From contig OW051496.1 in assembly GCA_932521035.1 (NCBI GenBank), positions 10,292,001 to 10,356,000 of the forward strand: a stretch of 64,000 nucleotides of DNA. Reading direction: 5' to 3'. Below, in pieces: positions 19,266-32,041 of the stretch. The stretch comes from Oscheius dolichura (taxonomy: Eukaryota > Nematoda > Chromadorea > Rhabditida > Rhabditidae). Within the stretch, counting starts at the first letter, position 1, and every line of letters starts with the position of its first letter. A program made the position numbers and the translations under genes. The notes under the pieces were generated by a model. That model had not been told where the DNA came from. It saw only the letters and a program-made list of their open reading frames with translations, and made no database searches.

Positions 19266-21647
19266 AGAGCGGCGATACCTTCGCTGGAGTTCTTTGAGCT
19301 CTTCGTCCATTTCTGATTCCAGATTGTTTTTTCTTTTGAGCAATTCATCCAAGGGAAGTTCTCTCAACTGGAAAAAGGGCTGTCTTTGAGTTGGAAATGG
19401 GAAAACTCACGAATTCGTAGTCTCCTTCGGCCATGGCTTGTTGGAAGCGATTTTCATATTCTGCTACGGTATCTAGAAAAAAAGGTAAATTACATCTTGT
19501 AGAGCAGATTCTGATGATCATTTTAACATCAGAAATGGTCAGTAAATCCCGAAATTGGCATTTTCAGGCTCAAAATGAAAGTAGTGCGCCCAAATTGCAA
19601 GTAATCGCGCTGTGATGCGAAAAATCCAAAAGAATAGGTCTCGACACGAAAGCCAACTTACTAATTTCCGAAGTTGTGTCAGAAAAATTGGATCCACTGG
19701 CCCCGACGGCCCCAAATCCCGAGCCAATATTAACCATAGCGTCAGCATTCGCCCCGAGGGCATTCAACCCGTTCCGTTGTTCTGCCTGGTACGGGGGCGG
19801 TGGGGCAATTAAAATCGAGCCTAAATATAAAATCCAAAACTTTAAAAAATATAAAAAGCCTTACCCATAGCATTGGCGGGAATCTGGCCTCCAATTCTCA
19901 GGGATTCCATTTGATTCCGGAGACTTTGGGCGGTACGGTAGGCGTCGGAATTAGTGGTGTGTTGTATCAGGGTGCCGTCGTCCATCTCCCCGCCGATCAT
20001 TGTCCTTCCGTCTTTTATCATCGTCGCCACTTCGGAATCCAACGTTTGGGACTGAAATATACCGTATTCTCTTTATTTTTTGGTCAAATTCAGTATGATT
20101 TTATGTCTGTATCTAGAGAAACCCTTGAAAGTGAGAAAAATCGCAAAAAAAACGACTGAAAATAGAAGATTTCCAGTGAATTAGACTGTTCCGCCGCGCG
20201 CCTGCACCCGTAAAGTCTCGGCAGCAAAACGACCTGGCTTTTCGGCGACAATGTCTCCAGCTGCCGAGATCTTATGGGCGCGGCGGCAGCACTTTTACGT
20301 AACCTTACCGTCTGGTTATTCAGCTGTGCTTCTTGAATACTCTTGGCGTCGTTGATAATAGCCTGTAGGGTCTCAGGTCCCGGTGCTGTTTGAACAAAAT
20401 CAGCCTGATATTGAAGCCAAAATCATTCACAAAGGCTCAAAAAACTCACTTCTAGTAGTTCTGCAGCGGTCTGACGGTCATCCGGCTTCTTGACAAGACA
20501 CTGTCGTATAAAATAATTGAATTCCGGGGTCCATTCTTCTGGTTTTTTAAAATTTGGAGGAGGTTTTGTCGGAATCATGAAAATGGCCTGAATAGGGGAA
20601 ATTCGCTCATTATTGGGATGTAATCCTACCCTCATCGGATGGATGTCAGCGTAGGGTGGTCGTCCTTCGGCCATTTCGATGGCAGTAATACCGAGGGACC
20701 AAATATCGGCTTTTGTATCATAGCCAATCTCTTCGATGACCTCAGGAGCCATCCAAAATGGCGTTCCGATTACTGTATTCCTCTTGGCCATCGTGTCCTG
20801 AAGAATATCTTCTAAATCGCGGCGGCAGAATGATGGTTTCCACGGTGCAGTGGTAAAGGGCGCGCTTTGCAAAATTTGAACCGTCGTTCAATTCCTCTCG
20901 GCATCGTTTTATTTTTGCTTTTTATTCTCCAACATACGGTCAACTGTCCGGCTACTCCAAAATCGGCCAGCTTCGCATGCCCTTCCATATTCAGTAGAAT
21001 ATTTCCTGCTTTGATGTCTCGATGAATTTTCTTCAAATCATGTAAATAACGGAGTCCCTTGAGGGTGTCCCGAAGAACGGCGCTGATCTCCGCTTCAGTC
21101 AACGTCTTCCGTCTCAATCTCATAATATCCGAGACTGATCCGGCACCACAATATTCCATAACTATCTGTATTTTTTGAAATATCTTGACTGGTAGGGGAA
21201 AACTCACCCAGAGATCACAATTTTTAAAATATGAGCCGTAATATTTGACAACATATTTTGAATCACATTGCTGCATAATACTAATCTCTTTTATAATTTC
21301 CTAAACATTTTTTTTTCTAATTGATAAAATATTTCCGAATACCTGCAAATCGGTGTCAACGGGAACCTTTTTGACAGCTAAAATATGACCTGATTCCTTA
21401 TGAATGGCTTTATGAACGGCGCCGTATGATCTAAAAAGGCAAATATTCCGATAATATGATAGAAAGTCACCCTTCGCCAAGCTTTCCCACAATGTCAAAC
21501 ACCTCCTCGGGTTGTTTGTTTAAAGCGATCGGGTCGAGTTTGAAAGTGTCGCTAAAATGTTACTTTTCAGAAAAAAGAAGCGAAATTGTTAGGTTACCTG
21601 CATGCTTCATCTGAATCTCGACGAAGACGCTCCATCGATGGAGGCAT
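19245..21647 (-). CDS. Hippo/MST-type Ste20 kinase, copy 2
   Basis: Same twelve-exon structure as the gene at 12515-14917, shifted by 6,730. The only change noticed is GAA instead of GAG in the MAEGDY motif just before the SARAH helix, which is silent. Both copies keep their own start, activation loop and bidirectional promoter, so two functional Hippo kinases are predicted. C. elegans also has two near-identical MST genes (cst-1, cst-2) from a separate duplication. Confidence 0.92.
20194..20286. repeat. Family-A hairpin repeat, copy 7 duplicate
   Basis: Same sequence as 13464-13556, duplicated with unit 2. Confidence 0.8.
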
Positions 21648-22061
21648 CGACCTTATTTTAGCTAAAATTATGAAGAAGAATGTGAAAGAGCAGTTAGTTT
21701 CTCTCAATTTCAGCAAAAATATTATATTCTCGTGGCCAAGAAGGAAAGCTATGGCTTTACATTGTTTTTTATGTTGTTTCGCTTCTTTTACAGTTGCAAA
21801 ATGGGAGAAATCTTATAAAAATGAGAAGAGAACGAGGAGCAAAAGAGCAAATCACAGCTGGCTGTGAGAGGGAGCCGTGTTCGTGTCTTTGCGACGCGTT
21901 CTGCGTCGCGTACGTAATATTCAACTTATCTTTTTCTCATTTGTTACATTTTTTGCTCCCATTTTTTTCAGTCTCCTCAAAACTTGTCTATTTTGTTTTT
22001 CCTTTCCTTTTTCTATTGTAAAATGTTAGTTATGAAGTTAATTAAATGACAGATAAAGAAA
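21648..22061. promoter_or_regulatory. Bidirectional promoter, Hippo kinase and GPALPP1 (unit 2)
   Basis: Duplicate of 14918-15331, with the GCGACGC/GCGTCGC inverted repeat at 21891-21909. Here it drives the complete GPALPP1. Confidence 0.5.
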
Positions 22062-23584
22062 ATGAATCACGCAGACGTTCTACCAGATCCAAATATAGAT
22101 GATTTTGACCCGGTGGGAGAATTAGATTATGGCGAAGACGAGCCCGACGTACCAGGTTAGTCTTTAGTTATTTTGTTGTATTATAGGTTTTATTATTCTA
22201 TATTAGGAGTTATTAGCTATTTTTCTAAATATAACTATCGCAGTATAATGCACGCGTTTTTCAGGGCCTGTTAATGATCCACAGCAACCATCTTTTTCTG
22301 GTAATGCGCGTGTGAACTCTTCTGATAGTCTGCCGGGTATGGTTGACGGTGAAAGAGGCAGTATTCCATCGAACATAGGTAATACATTATTTTTTCCTGT
22401 CGTATAATTGTTTATTTATTTAGGTCCTGCTCTTCCTCCTGGCTTTGCCATAGGTTATGTAGACGATGGAACTCCAGATGATCCAGGAGATATCAACCGT
22501 CCTGCTCGCAACAATATTGGTCCTAGTTTGCCGCCTGGATTCGGCCCTTCTTTACCCGATGATGAAAATTCCGGTCTGCCACCAGAGCCTTCGAGCAGTC
22601 GCTCAATCGGTCCCGCTTTACCTCCCCATTTGTTAAATTTACAGGTTGGTTATTATTTATTATCCGTTATGAAAATACAATAGAATGGTGATGAAGAAGA
22701 CGATGAGGAAGAGGACGATCTTGTTGATCTTTACGGGCCAGCTCTTCCTCCACCTGATAATGGCGTTGAACAGGAAGATGACGAGGATGACAATGTAGTT
22801 TCTGCTTTTACAATCCCTACTCAATTTTTCAGGTCGTAGTTGGTCCATTACCTCCACCAGTCGGTGTGAATAGCCTTGAACAAGATGCAGAAGAATATGC
22901 TTTACGTCGTCTTGCCTATGAAGAAGAAAAGGAAGCTCAGGCTAAAAATACAGGACGCGAAGAGTGGATGTTGCATTTACCGAAAAAGCTCAACAATTAC
23001 GGTTTTTCTTTAAAACAAATTTCAGCCAATGTGTTGCATTTAGGGCTTGGAGCTCGAACATTTAACAAAGGAGGTGGAGCTGAGAAGGACAGCAGTTGGG
23101 AAGAGACCCCCAATGAGAAACGAAGAAAATTAAACGTGCTAAACAGTTATAAAATTCTTTCATCACTGATTTTAGAATGATGATACTTCCGGAGTTGTTG
23201 CCGCATTGAAAACACGAGATGTGGAACAGGAAAAGATTGCAAATCAACTAAATGTTAGCACTTGCTTGTTTTTCTTAAAATTAAAATCATTTTAGCATGG
23301 TCGAAGTGAATCTCTTCTCGACAGCCATCAAAAAACTAGACAGCAAACCACATCGAATGTAAGCGTAAAGCAATTTGTCGGTAATTTGTTTTTAGGGCGT
23401 AACTAGCAGTAGCGGTCGTCGTGCGTTTGACCGTGAAAAGGATATGGAAGTGCGAGGATTGAAAAATGCTTCAGCTGACGAGATTAAGGTTGGGCCTTCC
23501 TCTTTTTATAATAATTTTTTCTAGGAAAAATTGGGAAATTTGGGAGCTCGTTTTAGCAGCAGCAATCAACAAAAATTCCTTTAA
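22062..23584 (+). CDS. gpalpp1: GPALPP-motif protein (GPALPP1-like, DUF3752)
   Basis: Nine exons (22062-22155, 22265-22378, 22424-22644, 22684-22794, 22833-23135, 23176-23253, 23296-23358, 23396-23488, 23525-23584) close in phase. The N-terminal half has the repeated motif that names the family: GPALPPGF, GPSLPPGF, GPALPPHL and YGPALPPP, separated by acidic runs. The C-terminal half has the DUF3752 region: GREEWMLHLPKKL, then FNKGGGAEKDSSWEETP, and near the end RRAFDREKDMEVRGLKN and ARFSSSNQQKFL. Human GPALPP1 has the same order and ends in a similar RFS...FL. It is likely nuclear; a molecular role is not established. It shares a divergent promoter with Hippo kinase copy 2. Confidence 0.92.
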
Positions 23585-23670
23585 AAAGGTTGCATTTCAA
23601 GAATCGGAATGAAACTCAATTGTAAAGTAAAGTTTATCATAAAGTACAATAAAAATATCAACAAAACATC

Positions 23671-24117
23671 TTACTTTTTACCTTCGACCATAATTACATG
23701 ATATCCAAACTTTGTCTTGATAGGGGGATCCGTATAAATAGGCTTATCACATGTGCTCTTTTGAAGATCGAATGCTGCATCTTGGAACGGGCCAACCATC
23801 GAGCCGCGAATCATCCATCCAAGATCACCCTATAAATTCCGTAATATTTTTATTAAAAATACACTAACTCCTGAGCGAGCTTTATCTTCACTATATTGTG
23901 CAGCTACCTCATGAAATTTCATTCCCGTTTTTAATTTTTCAATAGCTTCTAGTGCTTTGCTCTAAAGCATATTAGATTGATAAACTAGCAAACTAACCTG
24001 CTTTTCGCACAGGATATGCCGTACTTTTACGGACGTGCCTCCTTTTGCTTCTTTTTTAGGTGCCTCTTCTTTTGCACCACTACCACTACCTTTGTTGGTT
24101 GGCTTTTTCGGTGGCAT
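23671..24117 (-). CDS. pin4: Parvulin-type peptidyl-prolyl isomerase (PIN4/Par14)
   Basis: Three exons (24117-23998, 23961-23869, 23829-23671) encode 123 residues; human PIN4 has 131. A basic, low-complexity N-terminus ([14 protein letters not shown]) leads into a single rotamase domain: [11 protein letters not shown], the central [17 protein letters not shown], then GPFQDAAF and the C-terminal strand [15 protein letters not shown]. No WW domain is present, which separates it from PIN1. Par14 acts in the nucleus and nucleolus on pre-rRNA complexes. It converges on GPALPP1 with 86 bp between stops. KIN17 lies upstream on the same strand, its stop 109 bp from the PIN4 start, so the two may be co-transcribed. 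Confidence 0.94.
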
Positions 24118-24225
24118 ATCTATAGAATGATCAGAGAAATAATATAGTCAAACAATAATGGAGCACCACTATAATTTAAGAAAGAAAAACAAACGATTAC
24201 TGACAGTTTATTTGTTCAAATTGAA

Positions 24226-25866
24226 TTATGTAGCCCATTTGCTTGCATCTTCATAGGCTATTTGAAGAGCACGCCCATTCAACGGACCAGAACTTATTTT
24301 TAGATTGAGCATATAATTCTTTTCATCAATAGAATCCAAAATCTGAAATATTTTCTGTAGTTTAGTTTTTCAAAAAGACGTACGGCTTTCTGTCCTCGAT
24401 ATGCTCCATTTACAATTAGCATTTCTCTTCCAGCTTGAGGAATAACTGTTTCTACATGAGACTGATCCAATTTTACCATAGTTCCTACAAAGAGAGAATA
24501 ATATTTGTAAAGGAAGATACAAACCATCATCTAGCTTTACATTTGCCGTATAATGATCGACCATGGACTTAACTACACCTTTTGCTTTATAAAAGTCGGA
24601 TCCCAATTTTTTAGTTACAATCTAAACATGAAAAAGATTAAAATTTAAATCAGAAATACCTTTACAATAATCCCAGGTTGCATCCAGTAATCTTTTCTGT
24701 TTGTTAGCTCTTTTTTCCTTTCATTCATTTCCTTGATTTCATCTAGGGCAGACTTTCTCGGCTCTTTCTTATATGAACGACCTAAAACGTTTGACTTAAA
24801 AAAGGAAAAAAAAACATACGGTCACGATCTCGACTTCTGCTTCTAGAACGCCGGTCTTTCCTATGATCTCGTTCACGGCGACGTTGATCTCTATAAATCT
24901 TTTCTATAAAATTAATTAAATGTCTACCTGTTGTCGTCATCTGGTTCCTCCTTCTTCACTTTAGCTAGTTTATCAAAAACAGATGGACCGAGACTAGTTG
25001 TGGGTTTGTTCAGTTCCTATCAATACACCGTTTGATCTTGTAATTGTTAAGTTCACCTCGATTGTTGGTTTTTTATTGAAGTTGATGCTGAGTTCAATCT
25101 TTTCGGTGTCATCATTGCGAATTAGGTCGGTAGGTTTATATTCTTCTTGATCTCCTAGCAATTGTTTAGCTCTAAAATAAAACAGATATGAACAGATAAA
25201 AATAATAATCACATACCGCTGAACTTGCTGGTTAATTAGATCTTGTTGCCTTTCTTCATCATCTTTTTCTGCTTTGGCTTTCTTCTCTGCTTCTTCCTTA
25301 CGAACGTTCGCCTCTTTATCAATCATTTGTATAAACCAGCCTAAAACAATCATTTAGTTGTTCACAGATTATTTAAACCTTTTTCGTCATGTTTATCGAT
25401 CTTGCAAATTTCTTTCTCAGCCAAATAGTGGACAAATGCGCTCAGTGAAGACCAACGAGTTGAATTCATGTGAACGTGATCCTGAAGATTGTAAACTAAA
25501 AAATTACAAAAACAATTACCTTTTCTCGGACAATTTCCTGGTAGACTTCATTCGCAAGTACTCTTCTTGTTCCAAATTCGTTTTTCAGAATGGAGAGGAA
25601 ATTTTGCTCAAATTGTCGACTAAATTCACGGACATATTTCTCCGTATCTTCGGCGACGAGAAGTAATTGGCGCTGATGAGATTCTGACGATAAATGACAT
25701 TTAAATCCATGAGCATCGCGACATTGTTTCTTGCACATTTCACAGAAGCTAAACTGGATTTATGATCATGCAAAAGAAAGACTTACAATTTCAACTTTTG
25801 TAATCCTTTTGATTTCGACCTGTTAGCCAGCTCCTTTGGAGTTCCTTTTTCCATTTTTTTACCCAT
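24226..25866 (-). CDS. kin17: DNA/RNA-binding protein KIN17
   Basis: Eleven exons from 25866 to 24226 close to 419 residues; human KIN17 is 393. A CxxC...HxxxxxH zinc finger (CEMCKKQCRDAHGFKCHLSS then ESH) is followed by the winged-helix KIN17 domain, including HMNSTRWSSLSAFVHYLAEK and GWFIQMIDKE. A charged coiled region and an RS-like stretch (RSRSRSRD) follow. The C-terminal tandem SH3-like/KOW region contains PGIIVKIVTKKLGSDFYKAK, LDQSHVETVIPQAG and VNGAYRGQK. KIN17 is a nuclear protein linked to replication, repair and splicing. It is head to head with TIM14 (346 bp between starts). Confidence 0.95.
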
Positions 25867-26211
25867 TGCTCCTGAAATTATATAGTATTATAAAAGCATA
25901 GGCAATACATGAAGAAACGAAGAACACATTCGAAAAAGAGAACACAGAAAGCAACGTCAAATGAGTTCAAGAGACATGGGTTTTGCCGCGCGGTATTTTT
26001 TGCCCACTTCTCACATGCAGCATTCTCACTCAAAAAATGTTGAAATTGCATTTTCCGTCACTTTTTACTCGTTCTTCAAGTGCAGCTGGATAATGGCACA
26101 TGTCATCCAGTTGCATTTCACCTTGATCAGTTTATTAACCATTAGCTTACAGGAAACATAACGTCCGAGCCGCATAGTATCGAAAATAAACAATCTACCT
26201 CACATAACAAC
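25867..26211. promoter_or_regulatory. Divergent promoter, KIN17 and TIM14
   Basis: 345 bp between divergent starts. It includes a TTTGCCGCGCGG segment near 25980. No other feature recognised. Confidence 0.4.
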
Positions 26212-26690
26212 ATGGTGAGTCATTTTAGTTCGTCATTGTTACCCGATATAAGTAATGAAAGGCAAACATCAATTTAATTTAGACAGGAGGACTAATTGTG
26301 GCTGGCCTTGGTCTAGCAGCAGCTGGTTTTGGTGCTCGCTATATTCTTCGAAATCAAGCTTTACTGAAGAAAAGTTTAGAAGCGATTCCTGGAGGAGTTG
26401 TAAGTTTATTTTTATCGTTTTGTTCTAAAATGTTTTCAGTTTGACAAATATCATAGAGGCGGCTTTGATGCAAAAATGACGAGAAGAGAAGCAGCAATGA
26501 TTCTTGGTGTTCCACCCACAGCTAAACCTATAAAAATTAAAGAAGCACATAAAAGAGTTATGATTGCAAATCATCCAGATAAAGGTAAAATTTGTTTTGT
26601 TACAAATCATATGTCATTTTAGGAGGTTCACCTTATCTAGCAGCTAAAATAAACGAAGCTAAAGATCTTATGGACTCCACAAAAAGTTGA
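26212..26690 (+). CDS. Mitochondrial import motor subunit TIM14/PAM18 (DNAJC19-like)
   Basis: The first exon is just the ATG (26212-26214, followed by GTGAGT). Exons 26283-26399, 26440-26584 and 26623-26690 complete 110 residues; human DNAJC19 is 116. The protein has an N-terminal membrane segment ([20 protein letters not shown]), then a C-terminal J domain with [14 protein letters not shown], the HPD tripeptide in [13 protein letters not shown], and KINEAKDLM. It anchors at the inner membrane and stimulates mtHsp70 in the TIM23 import motor. The split after the start codon is the only oddity. It is supported by the need for an ATG in frame and by matching GT-AG ends. Confidence 0.94.
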
Positions 26691-27085
26691 ACAGAGTAGT
26701 TTTTTATATATTGGATAGTTATTTCGAATGAAATTTTACGAGTCGATCAAGTTCTGTGGAAGAGGTTGAAACCTTGATAATATCTACATTCGCACTCCTT
26801 GGTTCTTCATTTCTGATTCCATTCACCTACATAACCTTTTATTCGCAACAAAATCAGATTATGATTCCGGAAAGAAGCACATTAAATTCATTGCTGACTC
26901 AATAATATTCAACATGCATGCAAATTTGTAATTATACTAAACAACTGAGCCTTATATAATTTTGTCTCCCCTGGTTTAGCTTGATATTGGTCTCGGTATA
27001 TAAGGAAAGGAGTAAATAGGCTCGTTATAGTTTGTAGTTTGCATTTTATTAAGGACTGACTGTAATATTTCAAAATTCGTTTCGT

Positions 27086-30000
27086 ATGACTAACGACTCC
27101 TCCTCCCCAAATGCCTTGCGATATCAGCACGAGGCTCTATCAGTCCAAAAGACGTTCAAAACAAAAGCCGTGCCAAAAATGCTCGTCCGTCCTAATATTA
27201 TCAATCTAAGCGTAGGTGAGTCTATTAAAGTATAATGAGGCCAATTCGCATACGCTGTTCTGTAGATTGCTTATAAAATGAGGGGGTTATTTTCCTCATT
27301 TCACACCAATTCGCGATGAGGAGAGGATAATTAGGGGGGACATCTTCTTCAGCGCCTTATGTCTTTATATGCAAATGGTTCGAGAGCTCTCCTCTCTTGG
27401 CAATCAATACGTGGGAAGGGGGCAGTGTAGAGGGAGAATTCTTCCCCTCTATTCCGATTGAGGCAACCCCCATGATACATGGACCATGCTACGCTTTCAC
27501 AGAAGATAAAAGGTACGCTCCTCCCCATTACCAGGGTATTTGAATCTCTCAAGCCTAGGTGCAATTTGTTCTTTTCCTTTTTCATTACCGAACATACGCT
27601 TGCTAACTTTTTAAAGCTGAATTCATTTAAATGGATTTAAAAAAGAAGAAAACATGAAAAAGAATTTCTGCAGAATTTGAATCGCGAATCCGAAAATGGA
27701 AACAACTTCGATTCGGAGTTTCGGATAGTCGCGTAGCACCGCGGAGGAGTACTTCGCAAGATCCTCATAGAATCAATGGTTAGTCCAAATGGCCTGGACG
27801 TTGTGTTGTGTGCCTCGCATGGTTTTAAAAAGTAAAATGTAAAATTAGAGTTTCCTGCTTTATGATGACCTGTTGCTGCTCTGGGAACAATCTTCGTTTT
27901 GTTGTCGTTCTTGTCTTGCTTTTGTTTTTTGGCTTATTCAGACTCCTCTTCTGATGCTCACAAATGCTCTTTCAGGCTGTCCGTCCGCTACTTCCAGTCC
28001 TATAAGACTCCCCCTTGAATCCATTCCAATTGGCTGTAGAACAAGTCCAATGGCTAGGAGGAATTTTAACCGTACGTTTTCCATAGATTAGATAAAACTA
28101 AGGTTGTTTTTGCTTTAGACGTGGTAACATTTTATTAGCTTCTAGTTTGGCGAGAATAATTCACTTCCCGTCCTCGCCGAATTCATTTTAGACGGAATAA
28201 ATTACCTTATGGACACTTTCGATTCAAAAATCTTGCTGACGGGCCAAAACAATCTGAGGGCTAATAAAAGATTCCCCACACAAACAAAAGACGGTTTGCG
28301 TTCCTTTGTGGAGAACCGGAACGTTCTTTCGCATCCGGTACACTAACTGATAAGCCTATCTTTTTGAGGACGATTGAGTGATGTTCTAATTTATCTTTTA
28401 CAGTTAGAAATTGAGAAAATGAATTCGGAAAACGAGCATAAAATGAAACGTTTCAGTTGAATTTAATAGTTCAAATGATCAAGGGGAGAATTCCGAAAGA
28501 GGCGAACATTATGATGTGGAAAAGCAATTCCAAAAGATTCAAGCGAATTCCGGGAAGCTGATACTCTATGGTGAGTCAAATTTGATCCAGAAAGCAACAG
28601 GAAATCAACGCTTTAGGGCATTTTCAAGACTGCAGATGGGAAGATTTCCAATTAATATGTGATCTGGGAAATGGAAGCTGCGGCCACGTGGCAAAATATA
28701 AATATCAGGATATTCCAATGGCAGTGAAGGTAAAACAATAAAAAGGGGCAAGAACAAAAGAAACATGCTTCCAGATAATGCCAAGAACAAATGTTTTAGA
28801 GGAGAATAAAAGAATTATGATGGATTTAGATGTGGTCACAAAAACAGGCGACTGTCCCCATATCGTCAAATGTTACGGGTATTTCATAACACAGGTACGG
28901 CTTTTTGTGCTTCTTTTTATGAAAATCACATATCCTGAGGGTATGATCATTCGAATCACCTGTTTTACATAGAAAGAAGAAGAAATCAACGTGAAAAAGA
29001 GAAAGGAATTCGAGATCACATGAGTAAATGCAAATGGCTGTAAAAAGTAGCAGTCATGACTCAAACCGAGAGATCAACAAAAAATCAACGCTTTCAGATA
29101 AACGTTCGGGTTTGTATGGAAGTCATGGCAACGTGCTTAGATAAATTGATGAAGGACAGATTGAAAAATAAACCATTCCGACAGGATGTCGTAGGAAAAG
29201 TTGTCGTCTCGGTATTGGATGCGCTGTCATATCTCAAAAACAAACACGTAAGAAGCACAACATATAAAACAAAAAAAACCATTCCCTTTAGAAAGTAATT
29301 CACAGAGATGTGAAACCATCAAATATTCTAATGAATTATGAAGGGAATATCAAGCTCTGTGATTTTGGAATCTCTGGATTTTTGGTGGAGTCATTAGCGC
29401 ATACAACACAAGCCGGTTGCCCACCTTACATGGCACCCGAGCGTCTTTCTCCAGAGGTAAACAATATAAATTAGGAGAAATAAAAACACGAAATAAATTT
29501 ACAGGCTTTCAAAACAAACTACGATGTGAGATCGGATGTTTGGTCGCTGGGAATAACTGCAGTTGAGCTGGCTACTGGAAAGTGAGTATTCCCGAAAAAA
29601 TAATAAAGAGCATGCAGTGTTTTGACTATTTTACATTACTATAATTTTTCTGGCTACCAAAAATATCACTAAAACGGTGAAGATTTTGTGAGCAGCAGGA
29701 AATCATACGGTGAAAGAAGAAAATAGTAATTTACAACAATTTTCTGCATTTGAAGAAATGTCTACTAGTGGAAAATGATCAGTAAAAAGAGCTCTGCAAT
29801 TTTGAATATTTGTCGAACAACGAATTATTAAATTTCTCGAGAAAAATATAAAGAAATGACATTTAGGTTCCCATACACGACAGCGAGTGAATTCGACTGT
29901 TTGGCGGCCATTATCGAGCACGACCCACCACAGCTGAAGATAGAGGATGGATTCGCCCCGGATTTGAGTGACTTCATCACATACATCTTGAATAAAAACG

Positions 30001-30510
30001 TCAACGATAGGCCGAATTATCCACAAATATTGGTGAGTTTAGAGAGAAATCAAAGGAAAACACGATAACTCCCCTAAAAGTTACTTGCCTTTGTTTATTT
30101 TATCCTCCTAACGTCATAATCCATATCATATCTAGAAAATATAATAGTCTTCTATAGAAAACTAGATTTTTATGAATAAAATAGAAAAAAAACAGTAGAA
30201 AGAGGGGGTGTGCCGCTCTGCTGCAAGATTTGAGCGCCGTTCATTATAATGCTAATGAGTGAATTATTCCCCACGCTATTGAAGATGAGTCACACTGTTT
30301 TGAATCCCCCTTTCTCTCTCTCTAAACCTAAACATTGATACAGTATCCTTCGTGATGAGACCCTAACCAAAAAACGAAGAGATTTGCCCGAAAATGATCC
30401 ACAATTTCCAGCAACATCCATACATAGCCCGAACGAGGAAAGAAGTCACCGATGTTGGGTCCTGGCTGGAATCGGTGATGCACGATGACGAGGACATGGA
30501 CGACGATTAA
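27086..30510 (+). CDS. MAP kinase kinase, MKK7/MEK-1 type
   Basis: Twelve exons (27086-27215, 27674-27778, 27976-28071, 28192-28293, 28457-28570, 28617-28729, 28775-28894, 29098-29247, 29292-29456, 29505-29581, 29867-30032, 30412-30510) close to 478 residues. The long N-terminus carries a basic-hydrophobic stretch ([12 protein letters not shown]) that could be a JNK docking site. The kinase domain has [24 protein letters not shown] (typical of MKK7), [30 protein letters not shown] with the S-x-A-x-T activation pair, and [13 protein letters not shown]. It ends with an acidic tail (HDDEDMDDD). MKK7 phosphorylates JNK in stress signalling; C. elegans MEK-1 is the likely counterpart. Exons 2-5, before the kinase domain, rest on splice phase rather than homology. 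Confidence 0.88.
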
Positions 30511-32041
30511 ACTCCGGACAGGACTCCGGATACTGTAGCCAGCAGGATCCAGCTGGGCTGGCTCTTTGCCCCCGTATCTCCTCCCCCTTCTCTCCGTACT
30601 GTTCTTCACCGGGTCAGTAAGGCGCATTAGTGGTGCAGGCACGTCAGATTCGCATTTTCTTCGGTGGAATAGGTACTGTGAAAAAGCGCAAAGCTGGCGC
30701 GCCTCCCCCGTAAATACGCCTTACTGGCGCGAATCTGGTTCCGGCCCTACAGTACTCCCCCGCCCTTCTCCACATACCTGCCTTATTTTTGTCGGTTTTT
30801 TCTTCCTGTTCATTATAATGGTGCATTATTACTGTTATCCTCCTTTAAATCTATTGTTTTCCTTGCTGTGATTCATTCTCGCCGCCCTCCCGCTCTGTAT
30901 ATTCTCTTCCCCCTTCTTTGTTACGCTTCCAGGGTTTTTTGGCACTAAAATTCATTTTTTTTAAATATTCAATGGTCTTTTTATCTGTCATACATTCAAA
31001 TTGCTTTTATTAAAGGTTTTTATTCAATTAAAATGGATAGAATAGATGTCGTCGTGCTGTTTTCTACACAATCCTTTCCCGCTATCTCTTTCTTCTTTGA
31101 AATCTTTGAAAAAAACCAGGAATTGGATTTATTATAGAGAGGAAGAGTTGAAGTTCTCCATGAGACCCAGCTGGTAACAGAAAAGGCCTTTCCGAAAAGC
31201 GGAGACGTCTCTTGGGGCCGCGACGGCTACCGATGTGAGCCTTTCTGTTCATACATTAAAAAAAACCCAATTTTTGGCGTTTCCGAATCCGAAATAAAAA
31301 CCAGCTTGTAGAGCTTTTCAAGGCGAATCTAATGAACCAAAAATTAGCTCAAATAACCACGAGAAAAAAGTCTAGAGCGACGCAAACGTTGAGTCCTCTT
31401 TATATTTTACTCATTTGTGGTAATACAGACTTTTTTACCCAGAAAATAGGGCTTCAATTAGGTTCATTAGATTGGTCCTAATGTGTTCTCCATTTAGCAT
31501 TTTGAATCTCCGAAATTGTTTCGTAAATAACCAAATTATGACCAATCGGCGCAATCCCTACGTACAGTCCATTTCCACCCGTATTGCCCACTTCGGGAGC
31601 TTTTGGCCAATTTTTCTTTCAATATTTTCCCAAAAGAGGAAGTGAGGCCTTTCCCTAGTTTCGACTGGACAGTTCTTCCATATTTGGCATACTGTAGTCA
31701 GTACCGACGGCCTTTATCCCGGGAAAAAGCGGAAAGGTGGCCCGCTTCTATCGAAAAATAGCTTTACTCATCTGGCCCCTGGTGTCAGGGCTAGACTTCG
31801 TATTAGTCGCAGAATATTTTATATAATGGTAACAGCTGTCTCCTAGTGGTATCTAACCTTTCCTTCGATTTGAATCCTCCTCATCCCGCCTGTCCCCTCC
31901 CAACTCGTCCACCCCCTTCGAAACCCGTCGAAACGCCCATCATTGGTCGCTGTTTGTCAAAAAAACAGCTCATTTTTTCGCTTTTCCTCTTTCTGAACTC
32001 TCGTTTTCCAGCTATTCTTATTCTATTTCATCTTTCAGCAA
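30511..32041. other. Intergenic, MKK7 to RdRP
   Basis: No coding exon supported. It contains a family-B element (31275-31560). Just before the RdRP ATG there is a T-rich run ending TTTCATCTTTCAG, a trans-splice-like acceptor 3 bases from the ATG. Confidence 0.5.
31275..31560. repeat. Family-B dispersed repeat
   Basis: Shares an ordered set of blocks with 41427-41730: CTTGTAGAGCTTTTCAAGGC, GCGAATCTAATGAA, CATTTGTGG.AATACAG, TGTGTTCTCCAT and TTCGTAAATAACCAAATTAT. The two copies are about 70-80% alike by eye. Confidence 0.65.

Larger units (their letters stand above)
15762..22491. repeat. 6,730-bp tandem duplication, unit 2
   Basis: Second copy in direct head-to-tail orientation. Its left end abuts truncated GPALPP1, and its right end runs without a break into the rest of the original GPALPP1 (GATATCAACCG at 22489). 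Unit 2 is therefore in the ancestral context on the right and unit 1 on the left. Confidence 0.95.
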
